From the NCBI GenBank assembly GCA_949471785.1, contig CASWRE010000007.1, forward strand, positions 26,291 through 90,290: a stretch of DNA of 64,000 nt, given 5' to 3'. Origin of the DNA: an uncultured Lachnospiraceae bacterium. GTDB taxonomy: Bacteria > Bacillota > Clostridia > Lachnospirales > Lachnospiraceae. Under the pieces are notes generated by a model. That model saw only the letters and a program-made list of their open reading frames with translations, was not told where the DNA came from and made no database searches. Of this stretch, positions 1 through 8,048 are shown in pieces; positions within the stretch are counted from its first letter, which is position 1; each line of letters starts with the position of its first letter. Both the position numbers and the translations under genes were made by a program.

Positions 1-6
1 ATAGGT

Positions 7-1203
7 ATGGCGAATTTCCGATATGTGGCTAAGAGCATGGACGGGAAGGTTCATCACGGCATGATGGAGGCGGCGGGAGAGGGCGCCCTGCAGCAGCAGC
101 TTAAGGAACAGGGCCTGTATCTGATCCGGTCGAAGGACGAAGCTCAGGAGAAAAAGCGGAAAATGCTTTCGGCCAGGCAGCTCTCGGATTTTTCCAAGTC
201 TCTTTCTACACTGCTGGCATCCGGCGTCAGCATTGTGCGGGGGCTGGAGATCATTGCGGACGAGGAGGGGGTTTCCGCCGTGACACGTTCCCTATACAGG
301 GACATCCTGGCAGATCTGAGAAAGGGCGCGGCCCTGTCGGAAGCCATGGAGGCGCGCCGGTGTTTTCCGGAGCTGATGCTGGGCATGATTCGTTCCGGGG
401 AGGGCAGCGGTAACATGGACGGGGTGATGAATCGTCTGTCCCTCCATTATGAGCGGGAGAACCGCCTGAAAAGCCAGGTGAAGTCTGCCATGATGTATCC
501 GACGGTGCTGCTGGTCATGTGCGCGGCGGTGGTGATTCTGATTGTGACTTTCATCCTGCCCCAGTTTGAAGAGCTGTTTGCCGAGATGGAAAGCCTGCCC
601 GTGGTGACGGAGATGCTGATGGCGATATCTCATTTCCTGGTGGAACAGTGGTATGTGGCGCTTTTTGTGGTGTTTGTCCTTGGACTGATCCTGCGGATCG
701 TCTTGAAGGCAGACCGGGTGCGCCATAGGGTCGATTACATAAAGGTTCATATGCCTGTGGTGGGAAAGCTGAACAAGGTGATCTACACGGCCCGCTTTTC
801 CAGAACTTTGAGCAGCCTGTATTCCAGCGGCATGCCCATCGCCCAGGCGCTTCAGACCGCCGGGGAAACGGTGGGGAATATTTACGTGGAGAGGCAGTTT
901 GAACAGGTGACCGCCATGGTGCGCAGCGGCGTCCCTCTCTCCCAGGCTCTGCGGGAGGTGGACGGATTTCTGCGGAAGCTTTCCAGCACGATTCTGGTGG
1001 GAGAGGAGAGCGGCCGTCTGGATGTGATGCTGGACGCCATCGCCATGACGATGGAGGAGGAAGCGGAGGAGGCCACCAAGAGGCTGGTGACGCTGCTGGA
1101 GCCCGTCCTGATCGGCTTGATGGCGCTGCTGGTGGCATTTATTATCATTGCGGTCATGCTGCCGATCTATCAGTCCTACGGGGCTATCGAGGGTGCGGCA
1201 TAG
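7..1203 (+). CDS. pilC: PilC/GspF-family inner-membrane assembly platform protein
   Basis: This is the polytopic platform protein of type IV pilus and type II secretion machines. It couples the cytoplasmic ATPase to pilin extraction from the membrane. The 398 residues match the usual family length. Two cytoplasmic T2SSF domains (about residues 60-185 and 260-385) are separated by hydrophobic segments near 160-185 and 210-230, with a last segment near 365-390. The N-terminus MANFRYVAKSMDGK is typical of the family and the ATG lies 6 bases from the window edge, so its ribosome site cannot be seen. The pilM/N, pilO and pilB genes follow, so it is part of one assembly operon. Major pilin and prepilin peptidase are not in the window and may lie upstream. 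Confidence 0.9.
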   Translation: MANFRYVAKSMDGKVHHGMMEAAGEGALQQQLKEQGLYLIRSKDEAQEKKRKMLSARQLSDFSKSLSTLLASGVSIVRGLEIIADEEGVSAVTRSLYRDILADLRKGAALSEAMEARRCFPELMLGMIRSGEGSGNMDGVMNRLSLHYERENRLKSQVKSAMMYPTVLLVMCAAVVILIVTFILPQFEELFAEMESLPVVTEMLMAISHFLVEQWYVALFVVFVLGLILRIVLKADRVRHRVDYIKVHMPVVGKLNKVIYTARFSRTLSSLYSSGMPIAQALQTAGETVGNIYVERQFEQVTAMVRSGVPLSQALREVDGFLRKLSSTILVGEESGRLDVMLDAIAMTMEEEAEEATKRLVTLLEPVLIGLMALLVAFIIIAVMLPIYQSYGAIEGAA

Positions 1204-1232
1204 AGACAGGGGAAGGGAAAAGGAGGAAGAGA

Positions 1233-2672
1233 ATGAGTCGGACAGTCATCGTTTTTCAGGAGGATTGTATACTGGCGGCGGCTGGCCGGGAGGGAAAATA
1301 TCCCGGCATTACCAGGGTAGAACGGATCAGGCTGCAGGGGCAGGGGGATTCCTTTGAGCGATGGCAGCAGGCGCTTCGGGGGCTTTCCGCGGAGTGGAAG
1401 ACGGAGCCGGTACATCTCGTGCTTCCCGTCAATCTGTGTTCGGCCAGGGTGCTGAAGCTTCCCTACAGCAGAGGAAGGCAGCTGGCGGATATGGCGTCCC
1501 GGGAGGTGGCGGACAGCTTCCGGAATGAGACAGCGGATTATTCCATTGTTTTCAGCGATAAAGGCGCCGGCGTGGAGATCTGCGCGGGCGGCGCCGGCGA
1601 AGAACAGCTGGACCGTTTTGAGGAGATCTGCGGGGCGGCGGGGCTTACCCTCGGCGGTATGACCGTTCCCATGGAGGGCTATATCCGCGTACTGCGGCAG
1701 CTGGACAGCTATTGGAATGACACGGCCATTTACCTGTTCTTTGACGAGGGCAGCATGACCAGTGTGCTGTGCCAGAACGGCCATTATCTGTATTCCGGCC
1801 GCAGCCGTCTGTTCAGTGAGCCGGGGACGCTGGATTTCGGTACGGAGATCGTGCGCAGCCTGTCCGGTATCCTTCAGTTCTACACATCGGAGAAGCGAGA
1901 TATTCCCATTACGGACGTATATTACGCGGGCTGCCCGGACGGGGATTTTGAGGTGAGCACGGAGGGAATAGAAGCTTTGCACCTGCGGGCGAAACCCCTG
2001 GAACCCGATCACAGGATCGACATGCCTGTGGGAGAGCGGGCTGCCGACTGGATTCCCTGTATCGGCGCTATGCTGTACGGCGCCAGGGGCGAGAAACAGA
2101 TCAACCTCTACCGGGAGAGGAAAAAGAATGCCGGGAAGGCGGAGAAGGCCGCAGGGATATGGCGGCATTTTGTGCTGCCCGCCGTCGTGCTGGCGATCTG
2201 CCTGATTCCGGTGATTGTGGTGGCGGTATGGAACCTGAGGGTCTGCGGAGAGATCAAAAAAAAGCAGGAATGGATTGCCTCCCCCGGGATACAGGAGCAG
2301 TATGGACAGGCTTTGGCTCTGGGAAGGCAGCTTTCCGCGATTGCCGCTGGTATCCGGGAAGTGCGGCTGGTCACCGAGAATTTGTCGACGTATCCGGAGA
2401 TTACCACGGACGTGCTGCACGGGATGGAACATGTGGGTGGAGACGGGATATCCTGTAAGGTCACGGGATATGACGCCTTCACAGGCGTGCTCACGTTCAG
2501 GGCCAGCAGCCGGGAAGTCATCGACGTGCCGGTCTATATTCTGAAACTGCAGAGCAGCGGGCTTTTCCACACGGTGGATTATACAGGTTATGATTTTGAG
2601 AACGACTGGTATACGCTGGAGCTTTCCTGTACCATGGAAGGGAAAAACGCGCGGGAGGTGGACGGGAAATGA
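1233..2672 (+). CDS. pilM: PilM-PilN fusion-like type IV pilus assembly protein
   Basis: The N-terminal 300 residues look like the actin-like PilM fold. A single strong membrane helix follows at about residues 311-333 (LPAVVLAICLIPVIVVAV), then about 145 residues that resemble the periplasmic part of PilN. In most species PilM and PilN are separate proteins that bind each other through a short PilN N-terminal peptide; here they appear joined. The start is set by an AGGAAGAG-type ribosome site before ATG 1233. It ends in a 4-base ATGA overlap with the next gene. PilM assignment is by position and fold pattern; sequence conservation is weak. Confidence 0.7.
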   Translation: MSRTVIVFQEDCILAAAGREGKYPGITRVERIRLQGQGDSFERWQQALRGLSAEWKTEPVHLVLPVNLCSARVLKLPYSRGRQLADMASREVADSFRNETADYSIVFSDKGAGVEICAGGAGEEQLDRFEEICGAAGLTLGGMTVPMEGYIRVLRQLDSYWNDTAIYLFFDEGSMTSVLCQNGHYLYSGRSRLFSEPGTLDFGTEIVRSLSGILQFYTSEKRDIPITDVYYAGCPDGDFEVSTEGIEALHLRAKPLEPDHRIDMPVGERAADWIPCIGAMLYGARGEKQINLYRERKKNAGKAEKAAGIWRHFVLPAVVLAICLIPVIVVAVWNLRVCGEIKKKQEWIASPGIQEQYGQALALGRQLSAIAAGIREVRLVTENLSTYPEITTDVLHGMEHVGGDGISCKVTGYDAFTGVLTFRASSREVIDVPVYILKLQSSGLFHTVDYTGYDFENDWYTLELSCTMEGKNAREVDGK

Positions 2673-3505
2673 AATGGGAATTGAACCAAAATGATATCTT
2701 GCTGGTAAAACTGGCGTGCAGCGCGCTGATCGCCTTTTTTATGATCCGCTTTCTGCTGATGCCCGGTATTGAACGGCTCCAGGAAAACGATATCCAGAAT
2801 GACGCGCTGCAGGAGACGGTGACGGACATGGAGGAGGCCATCGAGAGTATCCCCGTGCTGGAGCAGTCTATCGAGAATAGTAAGAAAGATCTGGCAGAGG
2901 TCTCCGCACTCTATTATGAGAGCATGGAAAACCGCCAGATCGACGAGCTTTTGACGGGCCTTGCCCTGAAACACGGCTTATTCCCGGTGTCCCTCAGTAT
3001 AGACGGGGCCGAGGCTTCTCTGCCCGGGCCTTATCTGTACGGTACGGCGGCCTCTCAGGCTGATGCGGCTTCCGGGGCGGCCGGCGCTTCGGAGAGCGGC
3101 GGGAATGCGGCCGGCGATGCGCAGAGCGGAGTCTCCGGGACAACCGGCGATGCGCAGAGCGACAGCCCTGGAGGTGTGTCGGGCAATGCCGTGGAGAATG
3201 CGGCCAGGGAAGCGGAGGAAAGCGCCGAGACCGCGGCGGGCACGGAGAATAAGCCGGACGGGAGTAATTCGATTGTGTCCGGTGGTTATATGCAGACCGC
3301 AGCGGGCCATATGGTGCTGCAGGGCGACGAGGCCAGCCTGTTTGCCTTCCTCGGCGATGTGGAGGCGAATTATCCGGCTATCCGGCTTCGTTCCCTGAAT
3401 ATTCAGGAAGGCGTGTATTTTGACGGGGACTGGAATCAGGTGGAGCGGCCGGATATGAGCTGCGAGCTGGAAATATATATGTATGACAGAGGAGCGCTGG
3501 AGTGA
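2669..3505 (+). CDS. pilO: PilO-like type IV pilus alignment protein
   Basis: A bitopic protein: short cytoplasmic start, membrane helix at about residues 10-32, a coiled-coil stretch to about 95, then a small globular C-terminal domain (about 205-278) as in PilO. Between them lies a low-complexity Ala/Gly/Ser/Glu-rich linker (about 128-195) containing a repeated GNAAGDAQSG / GTTGDAQSDS unit, which is unusual for PilO. It overlaps the previous gene by 4 bases and precedes pilB. PilO-type proteins set spacing between the inner-membrane platform and the outer parts of the machine. The call rests on topology and operon position more than on residue identity. Confidence 0.65.
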   Translation: MKWELNQNDILLVKLACSALIAFFMIRFLLMPGIERLQENDIQNDALQETVTDMEEAIESIPVLEQSIENSKKDLAEVSALYYESMENRQIDELLTGLALKHGLFPVSLSIDGAEASLPGPYLYGTAASQADAASGAAGASESGGNAAGDAQSGVSGTTGDAQSDSPGGVSGNAVENAAREAEESAETAAGTENKPDGSNSIVSGGYMQTAAGHMVLQGDEASLFAFLGDVEANYPAIRLRSLNIQEGVYFDGDWNQVERPDMSCELEIYMYDRGALE

Positions 3506-3561
3506 AAGCCGTTGCGGGCGGCATGCCGCCGAAACGTTTGTGAGATCGGAAGGAGAGGGCT

Positions 3562-5235
3562 GTGAGAACGAATCTGAGGATAGGCGAGATACTGGAAGAG
3601 AGAGGGTATGTCAATGCCCGGCAGATGGAAGAAGCGCTGGCTTACCAGAAGACGCACAGGGATAAACGGGTGGGCCAGATCCTGATTGAGCTTGCGTTTG
3701 TGACGGAGCAGCAGGTACTGGAAGCGCTGGCCAGTAGACTGGAGCTGGAGATCGTGGACGTGGCGTCCCAGCAGGTGGATCTGGAAGCCGTCGCTATGGT
3801 GGACAAGGATCTGGCGGAGAAAAATCTGTTTCTTCCTCTGAGCGTGAAGAACCGTACGATGGCGCTGGTGACGAACGATCCTCTGAATTATTTTGCTCTG
3901 GAGGAGGTGCGCCAGCAGACCGGCTGTTATCTGCAGATCATGCTGAGCGGGGAACAGCCTCTGCGCCAGGCGATTTCCTATTATTTTGCGGAGGTGGGAG
4001 CCCGGCAGGCGGCTACCCAGGCCAACGCGGGGTTCGTGACGGAGGATCTGGACGACCTGGATCTGACGGAACTGGAAAATGGGGATGAGGAGGCTCCGAT
4101 CATCCATCTGCTCAACAGTCTGGTGGATCGTGCCATCAAGAGCAATGCCAGCGATATCCATATTGAGCCTTTCGACCGGAATACCAAGGTGCGGATGCGT
4201 ATTGACGGCGTAATCATGGATTACGTGTCTCTCCAGAGGAATGTGCATCAGCCCCTGATCGCCCGTATCAAGATCATGGCAAATCTGGATATTGCGGAGA
4301 AGAGAATCCCTCAGGACGGCCATTTCCGGGTGCGGACGGAAAGCGGCCATGTGAATGTCCGGGTTTCCCTGATGCCCACGGTATTTGGGGAGAAAGCCGT
4401 GCTCCGGCTTTTGAACGCAGCGACACAGCTGGATTACGGAGATCAGTTCGGTATGGATGATGAGAGCTACCGCCGGTTCCTGCCTCTTTTGAACAGACCC
4501 AACGGAATCATCTATATCACGGGCCCCACCGGAAGCGGCAAATCTACGACCCTGTATATGATCCTGGAGTATCTGGCCGGCCGGATGGTCAATATTTCCA
4601 CCATCGAAGATCCCGTGGAAAAAAATGTGCCGGGCATCAATCAGACCCAGGTGAATCCCGTGGCGGGGTTGAATTTTGAGGTGGGCCTGCGGGCCCTGCT
4701 CCGTCAGGACCCGGATATCATCATGGTGGGAGAGACCCGCGACGGGGAGACCGCCGAGATCTCCGTCCGCGCGGCTATCACGGGTCATGTGGTGCTCAGT
4801 ACCCTGCATACCAACGACGCCGCTTCCAGTATTGTGCGTCTGGAAGATATGGGCGTGGAGAATTACCTGATCGCCAATTCCCTGGTGGGCCTGGTGGCCC
4901 AGCGTCTGATGCGAAAGGTATGCCTCAACTGCAGCCAGGAGACGGATGCCACCCCCGAGGAGCAGAAGCTCCTGGGCGGCGATGTAAAAAAGATTCAAAG
5001 GGGGCGGGGCTGCGCCCAGTGCAACAACACCGGCTATCGCGGCCGCATCGCCGTCCATGAGATCATAGCCATAGACGCTCCGCTCCGCCGCATGATCAGC
5101 GATCGCGCCTCCATGGAGGAGATCATAGCCTATGCCAGGGAGCATCAGCAGATGCATACCCTGCGGGAGAATGGACTGAAACTGGTGAAAGAGGGGATCA
5201 GCACCCCAGAGGAATGGTTGAAGATTTCCTTATAA
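3562..5235 (+). CDS. pilB: PilB/GspE-family assembly ATPase
   Basis: The hexameric ATPase that drives pilin assembly or pseudopilus extension. The N-terminal MshEN/GspE_N domain (about residues 1-150) is followed by the secretion ATPase core. Walker A GPTGSGKST is at residues 321-329, followed by the Asp-box region (TIEDPVE), Walker B (PDIIMVGETRD) and the His box (STLHTND). The C-terminal zinc site has two CxxC pairs, C454/C457 and C484/C487. That tetracysteine motif is typical of assembly ATPases and absent from PilT retraction motors. The start is GTG at 3562, fixed by AGGAGAGG 4-11 bases upstream. Length 557 residues is normal. It is the last gene of the operon seen here. Confidence 0.93.
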   Translation: MRTNLRIGEILEERGYVNARQMEEALAYQKTHRDKRVGQILIELAFVTEQQVLEALASRLELEIVDVASQQVDLEAVAMVDKDLAEKNLFLPLSVKNRTMALVTNDPLNYFALEEVRQQTGCYLQIMLSGEQPLRQAISYYFAEVGARQAATQANAGFVTEDLDDLDLTELENGDEEAPIIHLLNSLVDRAIKSNASDIHIEPFDRNTKVRMRIDGVIMDYVSLQRNVHQPLIARIKIMANLDIAEKRIPQDGHFRVRTESGHVNVRVSLMPTVFGEKAVLRLLNAATQLDYGDQFGMDDESYRRFLPLLNRPNGIIYITGPTGSGKSTTLYMILEYLAGRMVNISTIEDPVEKNVPGINQTQVNPVAGLNFEVGLRALLRQDPDIIMVGETRDGETAEISVRAAITGHVVLSTLHTNDAASSIVRLEDMGVENYLIANSLVGLVAQRLMRKVCLNCSQETDATPEEQKLLGGDVKKIQRGRGCAQCNNTGYRGRIAVHEIIAIDAPLRRMISDRASMEEIIAYAREHQQMHTLRENGLKLVKEGISTPEEWLKISL

Positions 5236-5309
5236 GAAGATTTTTTTAATATAAAAGGCTTTCGTGAAGTGAATGTTCCATAAGGCCGCCGTGAACGGAG
5301 CAAACAGTC

Positions 5310-5447
5310 GCCAATGGTTACTGTCCACTCCGTGACCAGTAACCAGCAGTTTGGGCATAAAAATTCGCTTCGCGAAGCCCAAACTGCCACCTGAATCATG
5401 TTCTCCCGCAGCCACGCAGCAAGTGCGTGGTTCGGGTGTGAAAAGTA
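5310..5447 (+). repeat. Intergenic palindromic repeat, family A copy 1
   Basis: Contains nested inverted repeats: GTTACTG...CAGTAAC, then CAGTTTGGGC...GCCCAAACTG with an inner CGCTTCGCGAAG, then CCACGCA gcaag TGCGTGG. A near-identical copy lies in reverse orientation at 56282-56426, and a degenerate right half occurs at 23541-23605. It could be a small non-autonomous mobile element or a structured RNA. No transposase is adjacent. Confidence 0.85.
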
Positions 5448-5491
5448 AGTGCCAATGTCCCCGTGCTTTGTGCCGTGCCTCCACAAAGAAA

Positions 5492-5520
5492 TTGACAAAG
5501 CCGGAACGCAATCGTATAAT
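5492..5520 (+). promoter_or_regulatory. Sigma-A promoter for the rhomboid-like gene
   Basis: TTGACA (5492-5497), a 17-base spacer, and TATAAT (5515-5520): a full consensus match. It sits just after the repeat and 59 bases before the ATG at 5579. Confidence 0.85.
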
Positions 5521-5578
5521 AGGGCTTATTGAAAATTGCGCTGCAAATCGGGCCGACGGGCCAAAGGCAGGAGGTTAT

Positions 5579-6427
5579 ATGAAATTTCTAAATAAACTGG
5601 AACGCAGATTCGGGCGTTATGCGATCAGCCGACTGACCATGTACATCATCGCTACGTATATACTGGGTTATGTCCTGCAGTTTACGGCGGGGAACCTGAC
5701 GCAGTATCTCTATCTGGACCCCTATTATATTCTGCACGGCCAGGTCTGGCGTCTGGTGAGCTGGCTTTTGGTGCCGCCGGAGAGTCTGGACATTTTTACG
5801 ATCATTATGCTGTATTTTTACTATTCTATCGGTACCACCCTGGAGAGTGCCTGGGGGGATTTCCGGTATAACGTTTATATTTTCGGCGGTATTCTGTGGA
5901 CGATCGTGGGCAGTTTTGTATTGTATTTCATTCTCTTTTTACGATTTGGAACGGGTGTTCCTTTTGAATCGTTCGGCGCGGCTTTTACCACGTATTATAT
6001 CAGTCTGTCCATTTTTCTGGGGTTTGCCATTACGTACCCGAACATGCAGGTGCTTCTGTATTTTATCATACCGTTAAAGGTCAAATATCTGGCATGGCTT
6101 GATCTGGCCTATCTGGCGGTGGCGATGTATACGAACGGCTGGGCCGGGCGCATCGTCATCATCAGCTCTCTGATGAACACCATTCTCTTTTTCCTGATGA
6201 CCAGGAATTATCGGCGGATTGACCCCAGGGAAATACATCGGAAGCAGACTTTCCGGAAAGCGGTTAATCAGGGGCGGGCAGGAAGAGGAGTCACCCGCCA
6301 CAAGTGTGCCATTTGCGGCCGTACCGAGCTGGATGATCCCAATCTGGAATTTCGTTTTTGTTCACGGTGCAACGGGAATTATGAATATTGCCAGGATCAC
6401 CTGTTTAATCATAAGCATGTGCAGTAG
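5579..6427 (+). CDS. Rhomboid-like membrane protein with C-terminal zinc ribbon, probably not a protease
   Basis: A protein of 282 residues with about six membrane segments (residues 15-215) and a cytoplasmic zinc-binding tail. The pattern of the first two-thirds, including the LE-SAWGDFRYN loop, recalls rhomboid proteins. Where active rhomboids have GxSG the sequence reads FGAAFTTYY, with no serine nucleophile, so it looks like a pseudo-rhomboid. The tail carries C243-x2-C246, C261-x2-C264 and a further CxDHxxNHKH cluster. The start at 5579 is set by AGGAGG 6 bases upstream; a longer frame starting at 5351 runs through the repeat and is rejected. It has its own promoter and stands alone before lysA. 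Substrate or partner is unknown. Confidence 0.7.
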   Translation: MKFLNKLERRFGRYAISRLTMYIIATYILGYVLQFTAGNLTQYLYLDPYYILHGQVWRLVSWLLVPPESLDIFTIIMLYFYYSIGTTLESAWGDFRYNVYIFGGILWTIVGSFVLYFILFLRFGTGVPFESFGAAFTTYYISLSIFLGFAITYPNMQVLLYFIIPLKVKYLAWLDLAYLAVAMYTNGWAGRIVIISSLMNTILFFLMTRNYRRIDPREIHRKQTFRKAVNQGRAGRGVTRHKCAICGRTELDDPNLEFRFCSRCNGNYEYCQDHLFNHKHVQ

Positions 6428-6515
6428 CAGGCGGCCCCCTTTTGCGGGGCGGCCTGAAAAAATATTGCTTTAGCGTTTTAAAGTGTGAAAACAATCAAAA
6501 GAGGAGAGTATCATT

Positions 6516-7787
6516 ATGAAAAAAACACCGTTTGTCACAAAGGAGAAGCTGGCGGAGATTGTCCGTGAGGTGCCGACTCCTTTCCATATCTATGACGAGG
6601 CCGGAATCCGGAGAAACTGTGAGGCCATCAGGAAAGCATTTGCCTGGAACAGGGGATATAAAGAATACTTTGCGGTGAAAGCCTGCCCCAATCCTTTCCT
6701 GATCCGGATCATGAAAGAATATGGCTGCGGCTGCGACTGTTCCTCTCTGACGGAGCTGATGCTGTCCCAGGCCGTCGGCTGTGTGGGCGATGATATTATG
6801 TTTTCCTCCAATGCCACGCCGGCGGAAGAATTTCGGTACGCGAGAAAATATCATGCGATTATCAATCTGGATGATTTTACCCATATAGCGTTTCTGGAGA
6901 AAGTGACGGGAGATCTGCCGAAAAAGATCAGCTGCCGTTACAATCCGGGCGGAATGTTCAAGATCAGTAATGATATCATGGATAATCCCGGAGATTCCAA
7001 ATACGGCATGACGAAGGAACAGCTTTTTGAGGCTTATCGAGTGCTGAAAGAGAAAGGGGTGGAAGAGTTCGGCATTCACGCTTTCCTGGCCAGCAATACG
7101 GTCACGAATGAATATTATCCTCTGCTGGCCAAAGTACTTTTTGAGACGGTGGTGGAGATCAGGGAAAAGACGGGTGTGGAGATTTCCTTTATCAATCTGT
7201 CCGGGGGCGTTGGCATTCCTTACCGGCCGGAGCAGGAACCTAATGATATTCTGGAGATCGGCGAGGGCGTGCGCAGAGTATATGAGGAAGTGCTGGTTCC
7301 GGCGGGACTGGGGGAGGCGGCCATCTACACAGAGATGGGGCGCTTTATGACGGGCCCTTACGGCGGTCTGGTGACGACGGCCATCCACGAGAAACACATC
7401 CACAAAGAATATATCGGCTGCGACGCCTGTGCGGTGAATCTGATGCGCCCGGCTATTTACGGCGCTTACCATCATATTACGGTGATGGGCAAGGAGGACG
7501 CTCCCTGCGATCATATGTATGATGTAACGGGATCACTGTGTGAGAATTGCGATAAATTTGCCATTGACAGGATGCTGCCGGAGATTGCCGTCGGCGACCT
7601 GTTGTTCATCCATGACACAGGCGCACACGGGTTTGCCATGGGCTATAATTATAACGGAAAGCTTCGATCGGCGGAGGTGCTGCTTAAGGAGGACGGCAGC
7701 TATCAGATCATCCGCAGGGCGGAAATGCCGAAGGATTATTTCGCTACTTTCGACGGATTTGACGTGTATGATAAATTATTTGTGTGA
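6516..7787 (+). CDS. lysA: Diaminopimelate decarboxylase (group IV PLP decarboxylase)
   Basis: Converts meso-diaminopimelate to L-lysine, the last step of lysine synthesis, in the cytoplasm. The PLP lysine is K55 in FAVKACPNP. Other alanine-racemase-fold motifs are HAFLASNT, INLSGGVGIPY (glycine-rich phosphate loop), EMGRFMTGPYG, GSLCENCDKF (the conserved Cys/Glu active-site loop) and the final GAHGFAMGYNYNG. The length of 423 residues fits. The ribosome site AGAGGAG precedes ATG 6516. It is monocistronic. The related carboxynorspermidine decarboxylase NspC was considered, but the CEN-x-D and GAHGFxMGYNYN motifs fit LysA better. The 88-base leader is too short for a lysine riboswitch. Confidence 0.85.
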   Translation: MKKTPFVTKEKLAEIVREVPTPFHIYDEAGIRRNCEAIRKAFAWNRGYKEYFAVKACPNPFLIRIMKEYGCGCDCSSLTELMLSQAVGCVGDDIMFSSNATPAEEFRYARKYHAIINLDDFTHIAFLEKVTGDLPKKISCRYNPGGMFKISNDIMDNPGDSKYGMTKEQLFEAYRVLKEKGVEEFGIHAFLASNTVTNEYYPLLAKVLFETVVEIREKTGVEISFINLSGGVGIPYRPEQEPNDILEIGEGVRRVYEEVLVPAGLGEAAIYTEMGRFMTGPYGGLVTTAIHEKHIHKEYIGCDACAVNLMRPAIYGAYHHITVMGKEDAPCDHMYDVTGSLCENCDKFAIDRMLPEIAVGDLLFIHDTGAHGFAMGYNYNGKLRSAEVLLKEDGSYQIIRRAEMPKDYFATFDGFDVYDKLFV

Positions 7788-7804
7788 TATGCGGAATTTT
7801 GCGG

Positions 7805-7838
7805 GCCCGCCCCTGTATTTTGGGGACGGGCTCTTCTT
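7805..7838 (+). terminator. Possible terminator of lysA
   Basis: GCCCGCCCC (7805-7813) pairs with GGGGACGGGC (7822-7831) with one bulged A, followed by TCTTCTTA. The T-tract is weak. Confidence 0.45.
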
Positions 7839-7947
7839 ACGATCGCCTCTCATACTTGAATTATGGCTGACCGTAATGTGCGGTATATGTGCGTTTCGCG
7901 AAAAGTACCGGAAATATAAACAATTTGTAACAATTAGAAAATAAATA

Positions 7948-7976
7948 TTGCAAAAAGGTTACGGGTAGAGTAAAGT
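7948..7976 (+). promoter_or_regulatory. Candidate promoter for the lysozyme-like surface protein
   Basis: TTGCAA (7948-7953), 17-base spacer, TAAAGT (7971-7976). Only a partial match; it is the best candidate in this A/T-rich leader. Confidence 0.3.
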
Positions 7977-8048
7977 GTTAACAATAGAGGATTCCGGTGG
8001 GGATATACGGCGGGAAAACTGTCGAGAAACGAAGAGAGGTGGAGGAGT

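Larger units (their letters stand above)
5236..5578. other. Intergenic region with a palindromic repeat and a promoter
   Basis: This 343-base gap has no convincing gene. It holds copy 1 of repeat family A (about 5310-5447) and then a consensus promoter (5492-5520). The open frame crossing it toward the rhomboid-like gene has no ribosome site at its distal ATG and reads through the repeat. Confidence 0.7.

Noticed and set aside
3436..5157. Long minus-strand open frame opposite pilB
   Set aside because: A shadow of GC-rich codons; the forward frame has full ATPase motifs. The same reasoning applies to long reverse frames opposite pilM, secDF, recJ, rel and hemZ.
5351..5578. Long N-terminal extension of the rhomboid-like gene
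   Set aside because: It is read from repeat A, has no ribosome site, and the same peptide appears from the repeat at 56 kb. A promoter and AGGAGG lie downstream of it.
6428..6463. Hairpin after the rhomboid-like gene as a terminator
   Set aside because: The stem (with one mismatch) is followed by an A-run, not a T-run, in the direction of transcription.
6516..7787. Carboxynorspermidine decarboxylase (NspC)
   Set aside because: Motifs CENCDKF and GAHGFAMGYNYNG fit diaminopimelate decarboxylase better.
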